Positions 22,701-34,700 of a stretch of DNA of 64,000 nucleotides are shown here, one piece after another. The notes below the pieces were generated by a model. It was not told the origin of the DNA, did not search any database, and saw only the letters and a list, made by a program, of their open reading frames with translations. Numbering within the stretch: the first letter of the stretch is position 1; each line of letters opens with the position of its first letter. A program made the translations under genes and the position numbers. The DNA comes from Nectonema munidae (taxonomy: Eukaryota; Nematomorpha; Nectonematoida; Nectonematidae): the NCBI GenBank assembly GCA_030549495.1, contig JAUIRK010001058.1:77001-141000 (forward strand), written 5' to 3'.

Positions 22701-25700
22701 TAAAAGTGAAGTGTCAAACCTTGAGCAAGTTAATTTCCACCAAGGAGGAGTGAGAGAACGAATCTTCTGGAATGAAAATCTTGGACTGACGACTTGAGCA
22801 AAGCCATTCACTGAATACACTAGCATGAGCAAGCGAGGCCGAAGCGATCGGAGAAATAAAATACATTGGAATCTATCAATAATAATAAAAAAATCAATAT
22901 TTTCATGCAATTCTTTTAAGTGCCGATGAAATCAAAGTTGCAGGTTAATAAAAGCTTAATTAATTTTTAATTTTATATCTTTATAATATCTCGACCAAAC
23001 ACTATTTTCTCAAACTCATTGAAAAAATGATTTAAAAAAGTATAAACATATGGTTGTTCATTTTGTTAAGAATAATTTGATTTTTTTAATGTAAAATGAT
23101 TTATGAGAAAAAAATTGGAAAGAAAAGAGACAACTTTGTTTTGAATGAATAAAAATTCTTCGCATTTTTTAAATAATGAAGGTAGAGGTGAGATGGGGCT
23201 TTTTCATTCATAACGTACACATTGTGTGGCTCATGTAGGTCTATGAGCAATAGAGGCTCTAAGATCAATTTGAAACCAAGATGTTTGTAGTGTCAAAGCT
23301 AAACATCCATACAGCGTTACTGATGCCCCCAAAAGCGACAGGAGAGAACAAGAAAGAAAGAGGGAACCATTTTTAAATGCTTGATATGGTAATCTTATAA
23401 GCTGAAGTTGATTTTGTAATATTCCCTGAAGTAAATTATAAAAGCATTATTTATTTTAGAAAATTTGTTATAACTTTTACCTGTTTTTCAATGTATCTTA
23501 AAATAAATATTATCCATTTTTATGAATCTCCTTTTGAGCGGTTCAGGAACAGAATATTCACACGATATATCAGATTTAAAGCAGATTTGTATTAAGCATT
23601 TGTAAAAGCAGACGCTTTTATTTTCATAAAGTCGATACTAATCTTAAAGATTTGTATGATGCTTAGATTTGAATAATTTTGAGGATTCTTGCAAAATCTA
23701 GGCTAGAAAAATTTCCACCATAAAAATATGTAGAAATTATTATTAAATTGTACTGCCAAGTGAAATTAAAGTTAAAAAGAGTTAGTCGTGTTTTTTGACT
23801 CAAAAAAAGGAAAGTAAAATGAGAATCAAACTTCGCACCATAATTAGAAAATAATTGAAAAGAAAATAATAAATTTATAGAAAACATCACAAGACATAAA
23901 TCATGTACAACAAACTCAACCTACGGGAAATATTTTTCGATTGAAAAGAGTAATTACTACTGAAACTATAAAAACACACATGGCTATTCCACGATGTAAC
24001 TTCTATGATCATTCTTATTTTTCAAGCTCATATTACTATTACTACCGGCATAAGCAATCGGAAATAGAAAAAAAATGGAAATTGTTTTCACGTATCTTGG
24101 GTAGTGGATGTTTCTTAATAAAAATAAGTATTTGATCTACTTACTGACATATGGAAATTGTTTCAAAAGATTTATATCCAGATACAGGCTATCAATAATT
24201 TAATTAAAAAAAAGTGATACCAATGTGATGCCACTAAGTTGTAAGTGGCTATGTATGCATTCTATGATGTCATATATCATGCCAAAGCTATTGATAGGGA
24301 TCAGGCAGCTTCCTCTAGCTTTGAGTGTGAGTGAAATTTTTTGACACAACTCTGTAATTGCAACATCTGGTTTTACATCTGGAATTGAGTTTAGACCTGT
24401 GCAAAGACATTTTTGTATTAAATCATCAACATTTTGTCATTGGTGGAAGCAACTATCTCGATTTTAGCGCGATTATACGGATTTAGATACATCAGCCCGT
24501 TTCCAAATTTCGTGATAAAAACTTTAGTCAAAGTCTAAATTTCAAAAAAGTTGTTTTTAAAAACTTTTTCTCTATTTGTACATACAATAACTTGTTATGT
24601 ATTAAATTTTCATGTATTTCATTAATATGTTATACAATTTTAAAATGCAAAAATCTTCCCTAATTACAATTCTAAAATGTATAAGCTCGTTAATTTTCAT
24701 GAAAAATAAATAAAATCTTTAATAATAATAAGGATAATTAAAGTTAAAGCACAATTGCTTAGTAGAATATTATATCCATAACAGGTTCGCTGATTTCATG
24801 CTACGTTTTACAGCTGACATGAAATATACAAAAATTCAATTTTGATTAAATCATTATATACTTGATTTATTATACACTTAAATATTATCACTATCTACAT
24901 TCAAAAAAAGATTTTCAGAATCCTTTTCTATATCAGGCTTAAATTTCCAATCAAAAAATTTCACAAGAATAAACACATGCATTTATATTTAATACAGCAG
25001 GATTTTAAAAATAGTATCACGATGATAAAGATAATAATAACAATCAAAATAGTGATGTGGATGATTAGCTGAAGGAAATAGATGATTATGACGATGAATA
25101 TCAATACGAAACATATCAAAGTTTAAAATAGATTTTTACTGTTTATGATAAGAAAATCTGTCGTTGTTAAAGGCCAAGCATCAAGTGGTAAGGGATGAGC
25201 TGAAAGTGTGCTTGATTTAGACATATACACAATTTTTCGTGTTTTACTCTTCAGAGTCCAATTACAGCTACCAATAGAATAGCCAGAGCTAAAGGCAAAC
25301 ACATCAATAAAGTTGAAAAGGGAAAAAGTATCTCTCAAGGCTACCACTTGTATGTGTGGAACCACAGTTTGTTCTGCGATCTAAACAAAAATATCTAAAT
25401 CTATATCCAGTGCATATTTTATATTATAAAAGCTTGTACGCACTACCAAGTATTTAGCAGCGGATGCATCAAATGAAATTATATTGTGTTCGCTCCTGCA
25501 TTAGTAAAATGTTTTTTTTGAAATCATAAAACCAAGGAAGCTCTTATACATACAAAAATAACGTTACATCAAATGACGTAAACTGTGGAAAAAAATAATA
25601 AGAGAGGACGATATATTTATTGATATATGCGTAATCACCTATTGGTCACTTAGCGCCGACCCCCCCCCCCCCCCCCCAGAACTAAATGAAGCGAAATTTA

Positions 25701-28700
25701 TAATATAGTGGATATCATTGGAGGTAATGCTGAAAGCATTTATTTTGTTAAGATGCGCCTCCTATCCGTAGTAAGAAAGATCATTTATGACAGAATAATT
25801 ACACGTAAAGTGTGCAATGAGAAATGAAAATAAAACATGTAGACCAGGGGCACACATCCTCAAAAATATTGGGGGCGAATTTTTTTTGCAATTTTCAAAA
25901 TTACTGGTCTGGAAATACCACGGGAGACAAATATTCAAGCAATTCTTTAACCCTTTAAGGACCAGTGGGTCACCAGTGACCCAAGAAATGAAAATCGTCT
26001 AAAATTCCATTGAAAAAGAAAGCAGACGAATCCTTTTCAAAATGTTGGTCCTCAAAGGGTTAAAATAGAGTGTATTCAGCGGATACCTAAATTTATAAGA
26101 CTACTTTATATTTTTTACAAAATTGATGAAATTTTAAATCTATACTTCAGGCGAAAATATTTAATTAAATTTGCATATCGCATATACACTAGTTTAAAAA
26201 AATCCAAAATTGTTGGGGGCGAATAGGCTTTTCATTTGAAAATGAAGTAGTCTATCAGACACATTACAGGAATTGATGAAAGGATATTTGATTGATTGAG
26301 AAAACAAAAAAAAGATAGACCATGATGAAATCAATAGAGACAAAGATTAGAAAGTGTTATAGGCAACACACACGTACTATAATTTCAGACAAAGAACGTA
26401 TGTAGAGATATACAGCTACATTGTGCCTCATCAACATAAATAAAATTTTCTCGATTCGTTAGTATGTATAACATACGTTTACATTTATTCTCGATTTCTA
26501 TCCTAGAGAAATTATCTTATATAAATGGGCATGTCACAAATGGGAGGGGGAGGGGATGTAATAGATAAGTTCCATGTTACATGGATAACAATACATGCAT
26601 GTCCAACATATAAGAGAAGATGGAGGAAGGATATAATGTCGGAGTAAATAATGCGATAACAATTCATGGAAAAAACAAAGATTCTTCTTTTAATAACTTT
26701 GCTAACTAAAGAAAAAGGCCAAACTCAAAATATCAAAACCAAATTCGTTATCGCTTTAGTTACTTTAACAAAACTTGACTTCATTATCGTTAAAACTAGA
26801 CGGTCCTGTGTTTGTCTCTCGCTTCGCGGGAGGGGGTTTTTATTTTCAAAATGGGGGGGGGGAATTTTGGGGGGGGGGGAGGGTTTGTTTTGTTTTTGAT
26901 GGGGGGGGGTTTGGGTTTGGTTTTTGGGGGGGGAAGGTTTTGGGGGGGGTTGGGTTTAAATTTTGGGGGGGGGGGGTTGAAGTTGGGGGGGGATGAAAAG
27001 GGGTAAAAGATCATTGGGGTTGGCAAAGCATTGGCGGTCAGGAATTGGGGGTGTGGTCTGTGAAGTCATTGGCCCCTGTGTTCTGGCAGTTAAAGATCAT
27101 TGATCCCCTAATAATCATTAAATCATCTACAAAGATCATTGGACCACTTATTCAATCATTGATTCGGGAAAGATCTTGGTCGGTGTTCTAGGCCAGTTAA
27201 AGATCTTGGAGGGTTGGTCCATTTAAAGATCATTGGTACCGGTGATTCTAGGTAGTTAAAGATCATTGGTCCGCGTGATTCTAGGTCCAGTTAAAGATCA
27301 TTGGTAGGTGATTCTGTCAGTTAAAGATCATTGGTTCGGTGATCTAGGTCTGTGAAAGATCATTCGTCCGCGTGATTCTAGGTCCATTTACCGCGTGTCC
27401 TGTGTCCTGTAAAATATCATTGGTCCTCTTTGATTCTAGGTCCAGTTAAAGATCATTGGTACATGAGAGTTACCTGAAAGATCATTGTCCTTGTATAGAT
27501 CTGAACGAACCGGTAAAGATCATTCGTCCCTGTTACATCATTGGCCTCTAAAAAATATTGATATTTCTGAAAGTCCTTAGTCGCGTAAATATCATTGGTC
27601 CCAAAGATCAAAGATAAGACAATTTACTACATAAAATCTAAAAGATTTTCTCATTTAAAAGAAAATAAAGAAAGGAAATAGAAAATTAGATTATCATTAA
27701 AAATAAATTAAAGGAAAGAAAATTAAAAAAGTATATTATAATATTTTACTATATAAAATCTAGAAAACTTTAATTATTTTAAATTAACGAATTGCAAATT
27801 AGTTTCATTAAAATTAAATTAAAGAGATAATATAAATAAATATACTTATCTATATAAATCTTACAAAATAGATAGTCTTTATTTTAAAAATAAATTTGCA
27901 CTAAATCTACTGAATACTTAAAAATTAAAATTTTAAAGTAATAGAGTTTAGAAAAATAAAATTTATAAACTAAATAATTTAGATTTTAAGGAAATCTATT
28001 AATAAAACTTTAGTTATTTAAAAATTATCAATAGCAATAATCAATTTATAGAAATCTAAATTACAAAATTTATAAATTAAAAAAACAACTTTAATAAAGA
28101 ATCTTGTTTTATTAAAAATATAGATTTGAAATAGTAACATACAAATTTATTATCTTTTTTGAGAAGAATGAATAAACATCAACATTAATTGAATTGGATA
28201 TATTGAGAATGAAATTTTTTTAATGAAATGAATTTTTCTGATTGGTTAAATTAAGTACATTATATACGTATAACAAAATATACAGATATATATGAAATTT
28301 TTTTGAATTAAAACATTTATGATAAATTAAAGTTAATATTGTTATTTAGAATGATAAGAGGATTCTAAAAATATATAAAACTTGCTTTTTGTTGAATATA
28401 TGTGAAGTCATAATTTTGAGGTCGTTTGAAAGGGCCTGAAAAATCGAAAATTAAAAAAATGGAAAATTCAAAAATTTTAAAACGTATTCTGATAGAGTTT
28501 GATACGCTGATTCCGAATATGTAGTTTATTTGAAATGAATCGATTGATTTTTTAATTTTTTTGAGGTCAAAGTTGGAATTTTTGACATTTTTTCAAGTTC
28601 AAAGGCTAAAAAAAGTATTTTAAAAAAAATTAATTTAAAATATTTTTACATTTTCGTAATCAGTATAAAATTAGCTTTAAAATGAGATATTAAAATTAAA

Positions 28701-31700
28701 AATTGGATGAGTTTGAAATTTTTCAAAAATTTTGTATGGGTCACCCTTTCAATTTTTAAAAAAATAAAAAAATATTTTCCAATTTTTTCCCGTAGTATGA
28801 TTAAATAATAGGTTTATTTTATGAATATGCAAAAAAAATTGGAAAAAATAATTTCATTCTTCATTTTACACGCTAAAATATAGTGAAAAATAGCAAAATT
28901 GTGCATATTGTTCAAGGGCTGATAAAAAAAAATTTTGAATTTGTATCAAAACTAAAAATAATTGAAAAATGTAGGTAAAAGGATGCTCTTTAAGATGCGC
29001 ATGGTTTAAAATGTTTTTAAAAAATTTCTCGCATAAAGATTTCTTTAAAAGCTAAAAATTTGAAAATATTGACACAAATTTTTTAAAAATTGTTAAAATC
29101 AAAAAAATTATATCAAAAATAAATATTTTTCAAAATTTTAAAATTCTAAAATAATATTTAAGCAATTTTGAATAAGATGATGTAAAAATTAGAAAAAAAT
29201 AATTTTCTTTTGATGTAAAATTTTGAATAAAAAATTCAACTTTTTGTAATTCAACCTTTTTTATAAAAAATGGAAGTTAGTTTGAAATTTTTTTCGAAAT
29301 TATTTATTTATACCAAACATTTAACTCCTTAATTTCTATTTCAATAAATTTTGAACATCTACGAAAGAATAGAAATAAGTGAGAAAATTTAGAGTCTCTA
29401 GGTTTGGGTAACAATGATAAGCACTGTCCAGGTCATTTAACTTAGACCACGTGATAGCGCTCCAGAAATGAGGTAGATGAACATTTTATAGTTCGAAAAA
29501 ATTTATTGTAAAAGTTATTTGACTTTGAATGCTAAAAGTAAAAAGAAAAAAGGTTCGTGATGACCTCTTTGTCGAAAGGTTATTTCGTCGCGAACGATTG
29601 TTTTGTTGCATTAATGTATTGTTGAAAGCAAACAAATTTCTCTCTTTTTCTCTCTCTATACCAGTGGTTCTCAACTTCTTGTTTTACGGCCCACATAGTA
29701 AAGTTTCAGGAAAAATATGCCAATATCATATTAAAACAGTCAAAATTCCACAATTGATTTATTATTTATATGATTTATTAATTTTATGATGTATATGCAG
29801 CAATTTAGATTCAGTGTAAGTTTTAGTGCGGACCTCTAGTGAAATGTTCGTTCTTAATTGGGCCCTTCGTTAAAAAAAAAGGTTGAGAACCTCTGGTCAA
29901 TAATACACATTGAAATTATAATCGTGAATGAAGAAGGGAATTGCTATTTCAGACTTTTGGAAAAGGAACTTTAATATATAAAAATAAAACGCAATAAATA
30001 GAATGAATAAACATTTTTATTTGACGACTGACACTGGTTTTATTGAAATAGATATAAAACTTTATGGTTCACTGTAATTTCATCGTGGAAATTTCATCGC
30101 ATAGTAAATTCATCGTGATTCAATACATCGTAGGTATTTTCATCGTGCAGTAATTAAGTCGTCATACTAATTTTATGCTTGACGCTCAATTTTTTTTTGT
30201 AAATATCCCTTTATAATTTTTTTAAGTTTATTACGAATAATTAAATTATTTTTTAGTTTTATTATAAAAAAAATATCCTATGAAAAGATATTTATATATA
30301 CACAGAATTTGAGAAAAAGTAAAGGAGGTTAGAGACAATGACGATAAGTCTATAAAAGCTGTTTTTCCTGCACTTAAAGACATTTTGAGGTATGAAGATA
30401 CAAATAAATATGTAGTATACAGTTAGTAATTAAGTTAGTATACGCAAATTGTGGGATTATCTTGTGACACCACAAGGAAGTAATGGTTAATCCATAAATC
30501 TCGCGATGTAATCACTATACGATGGAAATACTTGACGATGAAAATACCAACGATGTATTGCATCACGATGAATTTACTATACGATGAAATTTCCATGATG
30601 AAATTACCGGATACCAAACTTTATAATTCGACTAAAACTATATAAACGTCACGCTTTATACAGTAGCATAGTCTTTTTTCACTGTGAGAAAGAATATTAG
30701 TTCCACTTACTAAATAAATGAGTAAACGCTCTTGTCCACATTTTCACTAATGAATTTTCAACGCTTAACCTACCAGTAAAATTTTTCTTAACCTACGAGT
30801 AAAATTAGTAAAAAGGTAATCCCACTTATATATTCTTGCTTTAATTATAGCTTATAATGAAGCAATTAGCTCGTTGGCTGTTTAACAATATAAAAAGCAC
30901 ATAGCTTTTGGCTGCTAACACTCTTTCAACGAAAATGCTGTTCGACTAAATGTCCATTCGACGAATCGTTCAGCGACGAAGCGTCCCGTCACGATATGTT
31001 CTACCAATGTATACTGCATCGTATATTTTGCAGTTTAATTTGATAAATACAATTTATTGTTTTAGGATGTGTCTTGGTTTGGATATAAAGAGGGTGTTAT
31101 ATGGTGAGAGGACATTTTACATTAAGAAAAAAACTCGAAAACATCCACTTACCATACTCGTCCTATTTCTCACCTCTATAAGTAGGATATAAAAAATTGA
31201 GAACAAAAGGTAATCAGTTTCTTATTTTTTTGTAAAAAATATTAACACTGTTCTGAGAAAAGTATTGCTAAAATAAGATAGAAAAGGTAAAGGTACCGTG
31301 GGGTGTTTTCATCGAAAAGGCACAACTGCACCACTTTTATCGAACTATGAAGAAAGTAGGCTTGATCCGGGATCGAACCCAAGACCTTGAGTTATCGAAA
31401 CCCAGTATCTAACCAACCTTACTCACACCATTTACTCACGAAAAGATAAGTATAATATTCTTAAGCAGTATGGAAAAATTCCTGTGTATATTAAACGTAA
31501 ATGTAGCCTTAAGCTACGTGTATTTTTTTGCAGCCAATCAGCTCTGAGATTTCAATAGACAAATTAAATTCGAGAAAAAATAGTTGCATTGATTTTAGCT
31601 TAATTTGATTCGTTAAAGATATAAAAATTATTCAAAAATGTTTACCCAAACAGATCAAAGAGTTTGCGTACTCTCCCTGTGACAAAAAAGATGAATAACT

Positions 31701-34700
31701 TTTTAAAAAGATTTTTTAAATAACTTCTAAAAAGTCTTCATACTTTACATGTATACCATTTTTATATTTTTATTTTTCTACTCAACATTTGTCGAAAGCT
31801 GAAAGTGAAAAAAATTAGTAATTGACTTTGACTGTATCATCTATGAAGCTTAGACTCAGATTATGACTCCGGCTTCATATCATGATATCTGAGAAAAAAG
31901 GTTTCATGAACTTCAGACTTTGTGGTATCAAAGAAAAGCATCTAAGCAACCTAACTCACGCTCACAATTAGTGATATTTGACAGATTGCATAAAACTATT
32001 AAATATAAGAATAATTTTATGTAATGAACCGGTTTAAACTTAACCATTGAAGAGCTTAAATTATTTTCAAAGATCAGTAACATTCAAAGTCAAATAATGT
32101 CATATTATATAAGGCTTATATATGTTATATAAGTCATATAGCATCAAATAATTTTGCCTTCTTCAAAATAAACTACGAGAATCAAAAAGATAATAATTTA
32201 TAACATTTGAATTATTATTTTTCCATTTCAGCAAAAATATATAGTGATGCATACACAGAAAACAAATTCCTCTATAGTCTATGTATATGCCATAAGGGAA
32301 TAGAGTTTGGAATTTCTGAGCAGTCGGAGTCAGTGTCATTTTTAGGTAACTCCGGCTACAAAGACAGAAAATATAACTACTTCTACGATTTCTCATTCCG
32401 ACCCTGACTCTTACAGTCCTGCAATTATGGCATGGTAGGAATGATAAAAGTGAATAAGTCAAAGTGATTTGAAATAAAAGAAAGTGTTAAGGATCGTGCA
32501 ACAGTGGTATCCTTTAAATTTAGCCATTATTTTTGTTACATAAGCAAGTACATCAATTACTATAATCGAAGCAAGAATCTTAGAGTTTTAGAACTAAATT
32601 TAAAAAAATCCGTGTGAACAAACACACAGTGATTACTATTACTATTTGAGAAGGGAGAAATAGTGCTTACTTTTTTAGAATAAAATGGCCGAATGTTGTT
32701 TAAATTATTAAGAAAAAATGGAAAATCTTTCGGGCACAATTTTTCATCCATGAATTCTGGATTGAAATGAGATGAAGCACAGCTGTCAAAGTATTTCGAT
32801 AATTCTGAAGTCAGCAAATTCCAAAACTATAAGATAATTAGAAAAAATTAAATCATTTAAAGAGAAGATAAGAAAAGCGTAAAATTTTTTAACAAATAAT
32901 CAAACTATTATTTTATTCTTAATCTTATATATAACTGATGAGATTCTCGAAACGATTACATTTTTCAATGAAATAATCCACAATTTTATAAAATAGGAAA
33001 TTGTATCTATTACGCATATACCTAACACCATAGTATTAACTAAGGACTAGATAACTAATAAATGAACTTAAATAATGTGATTAATTAATTAAAATGGCCT
33101 AATCAACGAAACAGCAAAAAAGTGGTTCTCAAATGGGGACCTTAAGGACACATGCGGCTCTTAACCTCTTATTTTGCTGCCCGCATAGCAAAGTTGCAAA
33201 AAAAAATTAGGTTAGCAATATCATATCAAAATTGCCAGTATTTTGCAAAAAAAATAGGGTAAAGTATTATGATCTGTTCTTAAATTTTGTCTTCACACCA
33301 TGTGTGAATGGAAGTGGAAGAGTTAGTCACGGTGCAATCGAATATCCCCTATTTTTGAGTATATCAATGCATACCATTTTTGTTTGATTGCGGTCCTCTT
33401 GTGGAATGTTGGTTTTTAATTTGGCCCTTTGATGAAAAAGTTTGAGAACCACTGAACCATAGCAAAACAATCTAGCTCAATAAATAAAGGACCAAAAATT
33501 ACAATCTAGCCATATTTAGAAGCCTGCAAAAAGCCAGCAGTACCTTATGGTGGATTTTTGCGGATTGGCTGAAATTACACTGGTTTATTGCTGCTGCTGC
33601 TAAAGTGTAACAAAATTCTACACTTTTCCCTGAGAGTACTTGCTTTTATGGAAATACTTGCTCAGTTTAAACAAAGCTTTGTTTTGAACTGAAAGATTAT
33701 ACTCATATAGAGATAGTATAATCTAGAGGCTAACAATTACGAAAAATGACAAATGATAGAAATTAAATAATCGGAATGATGACTTGCATTTAAGACTAAA
33801 AAATCAGCTCCATTCAAATCAAAAAAGTGATTTAAATGCGCGTGCTCGTCCATCAATTACTTGATATACCCTCATCTTAAGGAAACTCTATCTAATCTTA
33901 AGAACTAAGTTATCATATGATGCTTTATAGTGGAATTAATGAATATACATTTAGGACTGGAGAAGTCATGAAAAATTTTCCTTTGAAGGATGGAAACTTT
34001 TGAATGAAGTAGGGCAAGGCAAGGGCGGAGTTTGGATTCGAGACGAGAACTGCATCCACATCAATGGACTCAATGAGAGAAAAGTTGGGCACTTGAAAAC
34101 AGGGAACATGATTCAGGAATTTCTATTTAAAAGAAAGGTAAAGTAAAATCCTTTTTCGACGGATAAGCTGTAAAGAAATAAATAAGAACGGATAAATAAA
34201 ATCGGAGTTTATAATAATTAATCTTTTCTTTAAATCACATTAAATAGTTTGGGCTTCTTTTTCCGTAAAAATTTTCCAACACAAAAACAGAATGATAAAG
34301 TAAAAAAATTTAAATAAATCAAAAAAAAGTTTTTTCAATTGAATACTTAAAAATTGCGTTGAAAAAAAAATTTGATAAATTTTCAATTTGGTGTTCTGTA
34401 CAGCATTGAAAATTAAAAAATCTATTCCCGAGATCATAAATGTAAAAGATCGGATGACACACCCGTGGCGTAGCGAGGACGCATTGGAGCCGCTGAGAAA
34501 TTTTCAGCACCATCCATAAAGAAAAAATACATTAAAACCTGAAATAATTGTTAAGAAAATGGCGCTAATTATACGATGCTGAGAGAGAAAATGAAATTTA
34601 ACTTTAGCAAGTTGATATATCTGTGTCAAACTCATACCATATTAAAATATCTATGAATATCGAATTGAAATTCTTCAACGCTAACATGTGTTGAACCAAT

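Noticed and set aside
26666-27026. Several overlapping Gly-rich and Pro-rich frames on both strands
   Set aside because: Caused by the poly(G) tract, not by coding selection.
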